NCBI GenBank assembly: GCA_041658125.1
Contig: JBBAAS010000010.1
Span: 1 to 25,693, forward strand
From: JBBAAS01 sp041658125
GTDB lineage: Bacteria; Patescibacteriota; Microgenomatia; UBA12405
Reading direction: 5' to 3'
Length of the DNA stretch: 25,693 nt
Part shown: positions 14,864-22,347 of the stretch, one piece after another
Position numbering within the stretch: the stretch's first letter is position 1
How the letters are laid out: each line of letters begins with the position of its first letter
The notes under the pieces: generated by a model
Told to the model about the DNA's origin: nothing
What the model saw: only the letters and a program-made list of their open reading frames with translations
The model's database searches: none
Position numbers and translations under genes: made by a program

Positions 14864-16255
14864 ATGAGGGAAAGAAATTTAGAAAATACGGTATTAGTAA
14901 TAGACGGAGGAGGAAGAGGTGCTGCTTTAGTTGATAAATACGCTCAAAGTGAACATGTTGGAAGAGTTATCGCTATTCCGGGCAATGATTCAATGAAAAT
15001 AAATGATTTAAAGGATATTCAAGTTTATCCAAGATTGAAAACAACAGATATTGCCGAAATTTTACAGATTTGCAGGGAAGAAAAAGTTGCTTTAGTCGAT
15101 GTGGCACAAGACAATGCAATTAGAGCCGGATTGGTGAATCTTTTGACTGAAAATGGAATCCATACCATTGGCCCAACAAAAGAAGCCGGGCAGATAGAAT
15201 GGGATAAAGGATGGGCAAGAACATTTGGTAGACAGTATCGTCTTCCGCAGCCCGATTATTATATTTATTCAGCCGAACAAGCAAGTGTTGAAGGAGCAAT
15301 GATTGTTCTGGATAGATTGCAAAATAGACCCTGGTTTATTAAAGCTGCCTATTTAGCGGGGGGAAAAGGGGCGCTACCTGCACGCAATAATGAGGAAGCG
15401 AAAGGAAAAATATTGGAAATATCCCAAACAGAACCCGGAAAGGTTTTTCTTGTTGAGGAATGGCTGAAGGGAGAAGACGGGACTGCCGGCGAAGAGTTTT
15501 CCTTATTTATCGCCTGCGACGGTGAACATTATCGGGTACTGGGAAGTGCTCAAGACCATAAAAGGGTTAATGATTCCGATCAGGGCGAAAATACCGGTGG
15601 AATGGGATGTAGTAGCCCTCCACTTGTTCTTACCCCGGAAATTTTACGAGAGGTGAAACAAAATATAATTGAAAAGACAATTCATGGATTACGAGAATTA
15701 GGAAGACACTATAAAGGGATTTTGTATCTCGGAGGAATCTTGGTTAATAAGGGCGTTGTGCCCTATCCTTCTTTCTCAAGAGATTATGCATTAAAAGCTT
15801 TTGTAGTTGAATTTAACGCCCGTTGGGGTGATCCGGAAGCTCAGGTTATTTTACCCGGTTTAAAAACCGATTTATTTGAACTGGGGATGACAGTAGTTGA
15901 GGGGAATATCGGAAAAGTAAAGATTAGACATGATGGAAAATCAAGAGTAGTAGTAGCCGGGACCTCAAAAGACTATCCGGGAGATTCTTCATGGCATACC
16001 GGTCAAAGAATATTTGGCATTGATGAGGCAAGAGAAATTGATGGAGTGCAGATATATGGGGCGGGAATGAAAATAATTGAAGATAAATATTATTCCCTTG
16101 GAGGAAGGTTGTTTTATATTGTAGGGGAAGGTAATAATGTTGTTGAAGCCAGACAAAAAGCTTATGAAGCAATGTCTTTAGTAAATGTTGAGGGAAATTA
16201 TTTACATTACAGAACAGATATCGGTTGGAGAGATGTTGAAAGATTAAGAAAGTAA
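14864..16255 (+). CDS. purD: PurD-like phosphoribosylamine-glycine ligase (ATP-grasp)
   Basis: The 463-residue ATP-grasp ligase resembles GAR synthetase, which joins glycine to phosphoribosylamine in purine synthesis. Visible elements are the N-terminal Rossmann strand TVLVIDGGGRGAALVDKYAQ, PWFIKAAYLAGGKGA (ATP-binding lysine and glycine loop), VEEWLKGEDGTAGEEFSLF, QDHKRVNDSDQGENTGGMG and VVEFNARWGDPEAQ with the metal-binding E and N. The C-terminal domain ends SLVNVEGNYLHYRTDIG. It is about 35 residues longer than usual. The family's GGREHA near the N-terminus reads GGRGAA here, losing the usual E and H. It sits 16 bases after tRNA-Glu without an obvious own promoter or Shine-Dalgarno. No other purine gene is in the window, so the true substrate is open. 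Confidence 0.82.
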   Translation: MRERNLENTVLVIDGGGRGAALVDKYAQSEHVGRVIAIPGNDSMKINDLKDIQVYPRLKTTDIAEILQICREEKVALVDVAQDNAIRAGLVNLLTENGIHTIGPTKEAGQIEWDKGWARTFGRQYRLPQPDYYIYSAEQASVEGAMIVLDRLQNRPWFIKAAYLAGGKGALPARNNEEAKGKILEISQTEPGKVFLVEEWLKGEDGTAGEEFSLFIACDGEHYRVLGSAQDHKRVNDSDQGENTGGMGCSSPPLVLTPEILREVKQNIIEKTIHGLRELGRHYKGILYLGGILVNKGVVPYPSFSRDYALKAFVVEFNARWGDPEAQVILPGLKTDLFELGMTVVEGNIGKVKIRHDGKSRVVVAGTSKDYPGDSSWHTGQRIFGIDEAREIDGVQIYGAGMKIIEDKYYSLGGRLFYIVGEGNNVVEARQKAYEAMSLVNVEGNYLHYRTDIGWRDVERLRK

Positions 16256-16259
16256 AGAA

Positions 16260-16565
16260 ATGGCTAACTTTGCAGATAGAGTGTATAAAATACTTCGTGA
16301 AGTTCCGGTCGGAAGGGTGACTACTTATAAAGTAATTGCCCAAAAATTGGGCTGTAAGGCATATCAGGCGGTGGGACAGGCACTAAGAAATAATCCATAT
16401 GCACCGGAGGTGCCTTGTCACCGAGTGGTAAGAAGCGATGGAAGAATTGGCGGTTTTATGGGAAAAACTATGGGGAAAGAAATTGAAAAGAAAATAAAAT
16501 TGTTAAAATCTGAAGGAGTAAAAATTGACAATGGAAAAATTGGTGAATTTTTTTACTGGCCCTAA
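16260..16565 (+). CDS. MGMT/Ogt-family DNA alkyltransferase domain protein
   Basis: A 101-residue stand-alone C-terminal domain of O6-alkylguanine-DNA alkyltransferase. The winged-helix DNA-binding segment shows VPVGRVTTYKVIAQKLGCK and AVGQALRNNPYAPEVPCHRVV. The PCHR cysteine, the alkyl acceptor, is present, so it is not an alkyltransferase-like (ATL) protein in which that residue is replaced. GGFMGKTMGKEIEKKIKLLKSEG closes the active-site side. The N-terminal domain of full-length Ogt/MGMT is absent. Either the protein repairs alkylguanine alone or it flags lesions for the nucleotide excision repair encoded nearby. Start ATG lies four bases after the purD stop, so they are likely cotranscribed. 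The 3' end overlaps the convergent radical SAM gene by four bases. Confidence 0.9.
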   Translation: MANFADRVYKILREVPVGRVTTYKVIAQKLGCKAYQAVGQALRNNPYAPEVPCHRVVRSDGRIGGFMGKTMGKEIEKKIKLLKSEGVKIDNGKIGEFFYWP

Positions 16566-17641
16566 AAGCTAACATAAGGCAGAATTTTGGTGAGCTGGAG
16601 ACGAAGGCCGGAGAGACGGGAAGAGGAAAGGGGTGAAGATTGGCGAAGCTTGACAATTTTTTGAGCGGAAGTAGGACCAATACCAGGGACTTTAAGTAAA
16701 TTCCAATAGGAACCCCGATTGAGATTAACCGGATAAATTTCGGGATGACGATTAGCCCAGGCCAGTTTGGGATCGAGAGTGTCCAATAAATTGCCGAAAA
16801 TATCGAAAGTTAAATCGTCGGGAGAAAAACGATAAAAACGCATCAAAAAATCGGATTGATAAAGACGGTTTTGACGGACTAGAGATACGGCCGGCCTGGT
16901 TGCTAGCGGAGTATCAGCAATAGGGCGGAAAGCAGAATAAAAAACCCGTTTAAGACCAAACTGTTGATACAAAAGGCTGGTAGAACGGACAATATCCTGG
17001 TCTTTTTCAGTACCGGCGCCAACAACAAATTGAGTGGTAACGCTGGGGGTTTTGAGACCGTAAAACTTAATCTGGCGGATTTGTTTTTTAATTTCAAAAA
17101 GAGTAGCAAAGAAACCGGATTTGAGATTTTTATCGGGGGAAAGATAAGACAGGTCGGATTCGGTGGGAGATTCGATGTTGAGAGAGATACGGTTAGCAAT
17201 CTTGACCGCTTCACGGATAGTTGAGGAAGAACTGCCGGGCATGATTTTTAAGTGGACATAACCTTGATACCGATAATTGCGACGAAGAAGATGAACCGTG
17301 TCAATCATTTTGGTCATGGTGGTGTCGGGATTGATGACAATACCGGAGGATAAAAATAAACCATCAACCAAACGGCGACGATGGGCTGAATCAAAAGCCG
17401 AGGCCATTTCGTCGGGAGTGGCCGAGATACGAGAGCGGTCACGGTCACGGCGAAAGGCACAGTAACGGCAATTATTTTGACAACTATTGGTTTGCAGAAC
17501 CTTAAAAAGACGACAGGTACGGCCATTAATTTTGGCATTGTAGACACCGGGAATATTGGTAGTTTGACCAAAATCACGGGGACCACAAGTATCGTATTGG
17601 GCGTCAGGACCGAGGATGGAAATTTTTTGATAGAGGTCGAT
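16562..17641 (-). CDS. Radical SAM protein of the putative DNA modification/repair type, with C-terminal HhH; non-canonical start
   Basis: About 359 residues. Reading upstream of the first in-frame ATG (17407) gives a conserved N-terminus, DLYQKISILGPDAQYDTCGP, and then LFKVLQTNSCQNNCRYCAFR with the CxxxCxxC iron-sulfur motif. The conserved domain therefore begins 78 codons before that ATG. Further along are VDGLFLSSGI, HLKIMPGSS, NIESPTESDL and TTQFVVGAG. A C-terminal helix-hairpin-helix (LLKVPGIGPTSAQKIVKLRQ) suggests DNA contact. The family is often linked to a uracil-DNA glycosylase; none is adjacent here. No ATG, GTG or TTG lies between the upstream TGA (17647-17645) and the iron-sulfur motif. 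ATC at 17641 lies five bases after the -10 and aligns with the family's first Met. ATT at 17644 is the alternative; a sequence error remains possible. Confidence 0.85.
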   Translation of the reverse strand: MDLYQKISILGPDAQYDTCGPRDFGQTTNIPGVYNAKINGRTCRLFKVLQTNSCQNNCRYCAFRRDRDRSRISATPDEMASAFDSAHRRRLVDGLFLSSGIVINPDTTMTKMIDTVHLLRRNYRYQGYVHLKIMPGSSSSTIREAVKIANRISLNIESPTESDLSYLSPDKNLKSGFFATLFEIKKQIRQIKFYGLKTPSVTTQFVVGAGTEKDQDIVRSTSLLYQQFGLKRVFYSAFRPIADTPLATRPAVSLVRQNRLYQSDFLMRFYRFSPDDLTFDIFGNLLDTLDPKLAWANRHPEIYPVNLNRGSYWNLLKVPGIGPTSAQKIVKLRQSSPLSSSRLSGLRLQLTKILPYVSF

Positions 17642-17646
17642 AATTC

Positions 17647-17676
17647 ATCATACCCGAAGAAAAGGCGAAGTGTCAA
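17647..17676 (-). promoter_or_regulatory. Promoter of the radical SAM gene (TTGACA, 18 bp, TATGAT)
   Basis: The minus strand has a perfect -35 TTGACA (17676 to 17671), an 18-base spacer and TATGAT (17652 to 17647), 5/6 to consensus. The predicted start of transcription is about 17640, on the proposed ATC start codon. Its -35 overlaps that of the divergent MFS promoter. Confidence 0.65.
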
Positions 17677-17698
17677 GAGAGCAAAACTGGTATATAAT
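17670..17698 (+). promoter_or_regulatory. Promoter of the MFS transporter gene (GTGTCA, 17 bp, TATAAT)
   Basis: TATAAT at 17693-17698 is perfect, with a 4/6 -35 (GTGTCA, 17670-17675) at the ideal 17-base spacing. It ends five bases before ATG 17704. The -35 lies on the same bases as the minus-strand TTGACA, so polymerases at the two divergent promoters would compete. Confidence 0.6.
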
Positions 17699-17703
17699 TA
17701 GTG

Positions 17704-18894
17704 ATGATTTGGCCGAAGATCAGTAAGAACAAGACGATTTTGAAGTATTACCTCTATGTTTTTTTGAGGGATTTGGTCTTCTTTGGGGCGGTGTTGGTGC
17801 CGATGTATACCAACTGGGCGCATATCAGCCAATTTCAAATCCAAATATTGCAATCGTGGTTTATGCTGTGGATATTTTTGCTGGAAATACCGACAGGAGC
17901 CGTAGCAGATTTTTTAGGGAGAAAATATTCTCTGGCTATGGCCGGACTGGTAACAGCGATAGCAACACTGGTTTACGGAAGTGTTCCTTTGTTTGGAGTT
18001 TTTTTAATAGCGGAGTTTTTATATGCCATGGGGGCGGCATTGTCTTCAGGGGCTGATGATGCCTTGTTGTACGATGCTCTAAAAGAAGAAGGCCGGGAAA
18101 GTGAAAGTAAAAAAATATTTGGAAGAGCAAACACAATTCATTTAGCCGGAATATTTTTGGCGGCGCCGATAGGCAGCTTGATGGCACAAAAATTCGGAGT
18201 AAATTCACCGATGTTGTTTTCGGCAATTCCGACGTTTTTGTGCTTTTTGGTGGCGCTAAGCATTCGGGAACCCAAAGTTCACGATAAAACTCCGGAGAGA
18301 AAAAGATATTTATTAATCGCCAAAAACGGGATTTCATTTTTTGTTCATCACCGGGTTTTGAGATTGTTAGCATTGGACGGAGTGCTGGTAGCAGCCGGAG
18401 CGTATTTTGTGATTTGGTTTTACCAACCGATATTAATGAAGTTGGGATTACCAATTTTTTGGTTTGGATTCATTCAGGCGGCGTTGGTAGGAGCGGAAAT
18501 GTTAATTTCGGCCAACTTTACCAGGCTGGAAAAGTGGGCCGGCGGAGCGAAAGGTTTTTTGAAGTTTGGAGCTTTGGTAACCGGATTATCATTTTTTATT
18601 GTTGCCATATGGCCAAGCTTTTGGACTGTAGGAATACTTTTACTTTTCGCCGGCGGATTTGGATTGACAAGACTAGATTTGATGTCGGCTTATATGAATA
18701 AATTGATACCATCGGAACAAAGGGCAACAGTGTTGTCGTCAATTTCGATGCTCCGAAGAATAGCGTTGGTAATTTTAAACCCAATAATGGGCTTTATTTT
18801 TGACAAGTCGTTGATGTGGGCGATGATTTTGGCGGGAACTATTCCTCTACTCGTATTTTTCTTTTCACCGATAGAAAACGAGGGATTGGAATAA
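17704..18894 (+). CDS. MFS transporter, substrate unknown
   Basis: A 396-residue integral membrane protein with about 12 hydrophobic helices. After the second helix it has GAVADFLGRKYSLAMAG, a good MFS motif A (G-x3-D-x2-GRR/K). Helix 4 and the following loop (AMGAALSSGADDALLYDALK) resemble bacterial MFS efflux proteins with an acidic intracellular loop. The end is a charged tail, PIENEGLE. The substrate cannot be inferred. ATG 17704 is chosen because it lies five bases after TATAAT; GTG 17701 directly before it would add one residue. The gene converges on the phosphohexomutase gene with a 12-base gap. Confidence 0.85.
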   Translation: MIWPKISKNKTILKYYLYVFLRDLVFFGAVLVPMYTNWAHISQFQIQILQSWFMLWIFLLEIPTGAVADFLGRKYSLAMAGLVTAIATLVYGSVPLFGVFLIAEFLYAMGAALSSGADDALLYDALKEEGRESESKKIFGRANTIHLAGIFLAAPIGSLMAQKFGVNSPMLFSAIPTFLCFLVALSIREPKVHDKTPERKRYLLIAKNGISFFVHHRVLRLLALDGVLVAAGAYFVIWFYQPILMKLGLPIFWFGFIQAALVGAEMLISANFTRLEKWAGGAKGFLKFGALVTGLSFFIVAIWPSFWTVGILLLFAGGFGLTRLDLMSAYMNKLIPSEQRATVLSSISMLRRIALVILNPIMGFIFDKSLMWAMILAGTIPLLVFFFSPIENEGLE

Positions 18895-18906
18895 ATTTAG
18901 GCTAAA

Positions 18907-20277
18907 TTAACTTCGAATCAAAACTAAAATTTCGTCGCGTTTTTCTTCCATTAGTTTTTGAGTTTTGGCCTCAAGATTAAGGCGCAATAAGGGCTCGGTA
19001 TTGGAAGCGCGGACGTTAAACCACCAATTATCATATTCGATAGTAACCCCGTCTAGTAGATTTGTTTGACCGTTGGAATATTTGGATTTGATTTCCTCTA
19101 TTTTAGCCTTGGGATCGGCAATAGTAGAGTTGATTTCACCGGAGTGAAAATAGATTTTGTAGGGAGCGATAATGTCGGAAACAGGCTTGTTTTGGGTAGA
19201 GATTAAATTTAAAAATTGCCAAACCAACATGGCCGGCGATTCAAAAGATCCGTATGAAAAACGAAAAAAATAATGACCAGACGATTCGCCACTGAAGGGT
19301 GAATTTTCCCGAATCATTTGTTCTTTAATGAGAGAATGACCAACTTTAGTAACAACTGCTTTGCCACCAACAGCTTCAATCATGTCTCTAGTAATACGAC
19401 CGGGACGAATATCGTAACAAACGGTAGAACCGGGAAATTTTTTTAAAACAATTTGAGCCATTAAACCCCGAAGAATCTCCTGTCTAATAAGGTCGCCATT
19501 ATTATCAACAAAAAAAACACGGTCACCGTCACCATCAGGAGCAATTCCTAAATCCGCATGGTGTTGTTTGACCGCCTCCTGTAAGGGAACCAAATTTTTT
19601 TCATCCAGAGGATCAGGTTGATGAGCGGGAAAATTGCCGTCTAGTTCAAAATTAAGCTTAATAAGTTCACAAGGGGTATCGGCAAGAATTTCGGGATAGT
19701 CTAAGATGCCCATAGCATTGGCGGCATCTATAACAATTTTTAACGGCTTGAGGTTATCTAAATTAACTTGCCATTCGTTTTGCTGGCTTTTTAAAAGCTC
19801 CGGTAGGACATTGATTTTGGTTTCGATATGACCAATGTTTGCGGGAGAAGAAAATACGTTTTTTATAACCAAGTCACGGATAAAAGTAATACCGGTTTCG
19901 CCGCTGACAGGGACGGCATGAGCCCGAACCATTTTAAAGCCATTGTATTCTTTGGGATTGTGAGACGCAGTAACTTGGATGCCTCCATTGTGACCAAAGT
20001 AGGAAGTAGCGGCATACATTGTCGGAGTACTAGCCAAACCAATATCGACAACATTAGCTCCCTGATCAGTTAGCCCTTTAATTAAGTATTGAGATAAAGA
20101 CTGGCTGGAAAGACGAACGTCACGACTAACCAAAATAGTTAATTGTTTTCCCTGGTTTTCAGATTGAACTAAAGTAACATATGCCCGACCAATACGATAG
20201 GCGATGTCGTCGGTTAAAGTATCGGAGTAAATTCCACGAATGTCATAAGACTTAAATATTGAGGGGTTGATTTGCAT
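18907..20277 (-). CDS. Phosphomannomutase/phosphoglucomutase (alpha-D-phosphohexomutase)
   Basis: A 456-residue enzyme of the ManB/AlgC type that interconverts hexose 6-phosphate and 1-phosphate, feeding nucleotide-sugar and surface-glycan synthesis. All four signatures are present in order: FKSYDIRGIYSDTL at the N-terminus, the phosphoserine loop VTASHNPKEYNGFKM near residue 100, the metal loop APDGDGDRVFFVDNNG near residue 245, the sugar-binding loop FSGESSGHYFFR and the phosphate-binding RASNTEPLLRLNLEA near the end. Length is normal. It could supply sugar phosphates for the GT-C-like enzyme at 13549-14691, but the two are not in one operon. Start ATG 20277 agrees with the family N-terminus; a TATGAT lies upstream. 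Confidence 0.93.
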   Translation of the reverse strand: MQINPSIFKSYDIRGIYSDTLTDDIAYRIGRAYVTLVQSENQGKQLTILVSRDVRLSSQSLSQYLIKGLTDQGANVVDIGLASTPTMYAATSYFGHNGGIQVTASHNPKEYNGFKMVRAHAVPVSGETGITFIRDLVIKNVFSSPANIGHIETKINVLPELLKSQQNEWQVNLDNLKPLKIVIDAANAMGILDYPEILADTPCELIKLNFELDGNFPAHQPDPLDEKNLVPLQEAVKQHHADLGIAPDGDGDRVFFVDNNGDLIRQEILRGLMAQIVLKKFPGSTVCYDIRPGRITRDMIEAVGGKAVVTKVGHSLIKEQMIRENSPFSGESSGHYFFRFSYGSFESPAMLVWQFLNLISTQNKPVSDIIAPYKIYFHSGEINSTIADPKAKIEEIKSKYSNGQTNLLDGVTIEYDNWWFNVRASNTEPLLRLNLEAKTQKLMEEKRDEILVLIRS

Positions 20278-20286
20278 ATTTAAAGG

Positions 20287-20313
20287 ATATCATATTCGAT
20301 TGGATGATATAAT
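20287..20313. promoter_or_regulatory. Divergent promoter pair with a 7-base inverted repeat
   Basis: On the plus strand the extended -10 TGATATAAT (20305-20313) ends five bases before ATG 20319. On the minus strand TATGAT (20294 to 20289) serves the phosphohexomutase gene, 11 bases before its ATG. ATATCAT (20287-20293) and its complement ATGATAT (20304-20310) form an inverted repeat with a 10-base spacer that overlaps both -10 boxes. This could simply reflect two similar promoters back to back, or a small operator. Confidence 0.5.
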
Positions 20314-20318
20314 TTGTT

Positions 20319-20606
20319 ATGGATGAGAGGGAGAAAATAACGATTGATTTTAGAAAGTATTGTCCGGCATTGAGAACAAGACATCGACAGTTTTTGAGGA
20401 GATCGATAGGCGTATGTTTTGACCCGGAAGAAAGCGCGGGAAATGACACTTTGTGTTTGTTGGAGATGGGACATCCAAGTGCGTGGGTAAGGGAAACATC
20501 AAGACCGAGTGGAAAATATGGGGAAATTTTGGTAAGGTGTGAAGGGTGTTCTTATCAATCGAAAGGGTTTGAGGTGATACTAAGAAAACAAAAAATTAAG
20601 AGATAA
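20319..20606 (+). CDS. Hypothetical protein, 95 aa
   Basis: I do not recognise a family. The product is basic and soluble, with cysteines at CPAL, VCFD, TLCLLE and a CEGC near residue 75; the last pair could bind metal but there is no clear partner pair. RTRHRQFLRRSIGVCFDP is a strongly basic patch. It has a consensus extended -10 with leaderless spacing and lies 17 bases upstream of argS in the same direction, so it is probably a real gene. It may be partly cotranscribed with argS, which has its own -10. Confidence 0.55.
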   Translation: MDEREKITIDFRKYCPALRTRHRQFLRRSIGVCFDPEESAGNDTLCLLEMGHPSAWVRETSRPSGKYGEILVRCEGCSYQSKGFEVILRKQKIKR

Positions 20607-20608
20607 TC

Positions 20609-20617
20609 TGGTAGAAT
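20609..20617 (+). promoter_or_regulatory. Extended -10 promoter of argS
   Basis: TGGTAGAAT, with TGn and a 5/6 hexamer, ends six bases before ATG 20624 and begins right after the previous stop codon. It predicts a leaderless argS message. Confidence 0.5.
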
Positions 20618-20623
20618 CGAGAC

Positions 20624-22345
20624 ATGGATGAGATTGTAAAAAAGTTAAAAGTGGTAACAGGACTTGAGAATATCCGCCTTGAGCATCCGACCGATGAAAG
20701 ATTCGGCGATTACTCGACGAATATTGCCATGGTAGTGGCTACCCACCTTCGCCAAGGCTTCGGCGGGCAAGAAAATCAGAAAAAAAATCCGATAGAGGTG
20801 GCTAAAGAGATAAAAAATAAACTGGATGAAATTATTGATAAGACCGATACGGTGGAAAAAATAGAAGTGGCAGGCGGCGGGTTTTTAAATTTTTATTTGA
20901 AAAAAGAATATTTGGTAAAACAGGCAGAAAATATAAACTATGAAACCGAATTTAGAAGTAGCTTGGGAAAACATGGCCTGGGAAAAACGGTAGTAATTGA
21001 TTATTCGGCGCCAAATATTGCCAAACCATTTGGTATCGGACATTTGCGGTCAACCGATATTGGACAGGCCCTTTATAACATTTATAAAATTTTAGGCTGG
21101 AAATGTATCGGCGATAACCATTTGGGTGATTGGGGAACGCAATTTGGCAAATTGATTGTAGCGATCAAAAAGTGGGGCGACAAGCCGGTAGAAAAAATGA
21201 CGATTGGTGATTTGGAAAAGTTGTATGTGAAATTCCACGAAGAAGCAGAAAAAGATCCAAAACTCGACGATGAAGCTCGAGAATGGTTTGCTAAATTGGA
21301 AAAAGGTGATCCGGAAGCCAGAGAAATTTGGCAAAAATGTGTCGATATCTCAATAATCGAATTCAACCAGGTTTATGACATGTTGGGAGTAAAAATAGAT
21401 TTTGCCCATGGTGAGGCGTTTTATGAAAAGATGCTACCGAGAGTAATTGCTGATTTAAACAAGAAAAAAGTGTGTAGTGAAAGCCAAGGAGCATTGATTG
21501 TGGAATTTGACGATATGCCGCCGGCGATGATTCAAAAATCCAACGGAACAACAACTTACTTTACGAGGGATTTGGCGACAGTGAAATATCGATTAAAAGA
21601 ATGGCTGCCGGATTTGATGATTTACGAAGTTGGGGTTGATCAGGCTTTACATTTTAGGCAATTATTTAAGACGGTGGAAATGATGGGGTGGATGGAGCAA
21701 AAAGCGATGGTGCATGTAGCTCACGGACTAATCCGCTGGAAAGGCGGAAAATTTTCGACGAGAGAAGGAAAAACTATTCACCTTGACGAAGTGATTGATA
21801 GAGCCAGAGAAAAGGCCAAAGAAATAGCGAATAGTACCCAAGTATCCAAAGAAATGACGGCGGCGGAGAAAAAGAAAATGATTGAGGCGGTGGCTATCGG
21901 AGCGATAAAGTTTAATGATTTATCGCAGGATCCAAGAAAAGATATCATTTTTGACTGGGAACGGGTAATGAGCCTGCAGGGAGACAGCGGACCGTACTTG
22001 CAATACACCTATGCCCGATGCCAAAGTGTTTTATCAAAAACTAAAATATTAGAACAAAAAAATATCGGGGATTTACCAAAAGAAATCAACCCTGAAGAAG
22101 TAGCTTTGTTGCGAGGACTGAACAAGCTTGAGGAAAAAATAGTGGAAGCGGCAGAAAGATATTCGCCGGCAGTGATAGCCGAATATTTGGTGAAAATCGC
22201 CAGGTTGTATAACGAATTTTACGGTAAGCACCGAATTATTGACCAGCCAGAAGAAACTTTTAGAATATTTTTAACCAAAGCAACGGCAAACACGATCGGT
22301 TTGGGGCTGGGACTATTGGGGATAAAAACTGTCGAAAGAATGTAG
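20624..22345 (+). CDS. argS: Arginyl-tRNA synthetase
   Basis: A 573-residue class I synthetase charging tRNA-Arg. The N-terminal Add1-like domain (residues 1-110) reads NIRLEHPTDERFGDYSTNIA. The catalytic domain has VIDYSAPNIAKPFGIGHLRS, with the HIGH-type signature GIGH, then GDNHLGDWGTQFGKLI and VGVDQALHFRQLF. The KMSKS-equivalent is GGKFSTREGKTIHL, as expected for ArgRS, which often lacks a canonical KMSKS. The DALR-type anticodon-binding domain closes the protein (YLQYTYARCQSVL, LYNEFYGKHRII). Residues about 40-50 (THLRQGFGGQE) come from a repeat-like DNA insertion in the N-terminal domain. The gene ends two bases from the convergent lon stop. Confidence 0.96.
   Translation: MDEIVKKLKVVTGLENIRLEHPTDERFGDYSTNIAMVVATHLRQGFGGQENQKKNPIEVAKEIKNKLDEIIDKTDTVEKIEVAGGGFLNFYLKKEYLVKQAENINYETEFRSSLGKHGLGKTVVIDYSAPNIAKPFGIGHLRSTDIGQALYNIYKILGWKCIGDNHLGDWGTQFGKLIVAIKKWGDKPVEKMTIGDLEKLYVKFHEEAEKDPKLDDEAREWFAKLEKGDPEAREIWQKCVDISIIEFNQVYDMLGVKIDFAHGEAFYEKMLPRVIADLNKKKVCSESQGALIVEFDDMPPAMIQKSNGTTTYFTRDLATVKYRLKEWLPDLMIYEVGVDQALHFRQLFKTVEMMGWMEQKAMVHVAHGLIRWKGGKFSTREGKTIHLDEVIDRAREKAKEIANSTQVSKEMTAAEKKKMIEAVAIGAIKFNDLSQDPRKDIIFDWERVMSLQGDSGPYLQYTYARCQSVLSKTKILEQKNIGDLPKEINPEEVALLRGLNKLEEKIVEAAERYSPAVIAEYLVKIARLYNEFYGKHRIIDQPEETFRIFLTKATANTIGLGLGLLGIKTVERM
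20741..20771. repeat. Repeat-like GC-rich insertion inside argS
   Basis: A GC-rich block runs through CCACCTTCGCCAAGG and then CTTCGGCGGGCAAG, in an AT-rich surrounding. It has an imperfect hairpin (CGCC...GGCG). It reads in frame as THLRQGFGGQ and separates two parts of the N-terminal domain that normally follow each other closely (NIAMVVA and ...KKNPIEVAKEI). From memory, this core resembles short dispersed repeats often seen in CPR genomes, sometimes read through as RQGFGGQ-like peptides. No second copy was seen in the window. Confidence 0.5.
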
Positions 22346-22347
22346 TT

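Noticed and set aside
17408..17647. Radical SAM gene as a 5'-truncated pseudogene starting at ATG 17407
   Set aside because: The upstream frame is open, encodes the iron-sulfur motif and conserved N-terminus, and is preceded by a strong promoter, so the gene looks intact apart from the unusual start codon.
18894..18908. AATTTAG-G-CTAAATT palindrome between the MFS and phosphohexomutase genes as a bidirectional terminator
   Set aside because: The stem is short, purely AT except one pair, and lacks a proper loop and U-run; too weak to call a terminator.
20999..21060. Loss of the first His of the HIGH motif in ArgRS (GIGH)
   Set aside because: This position is variable in bacterial ArgRS (for example Bacillus has a non-His residue), so it is not a defect.
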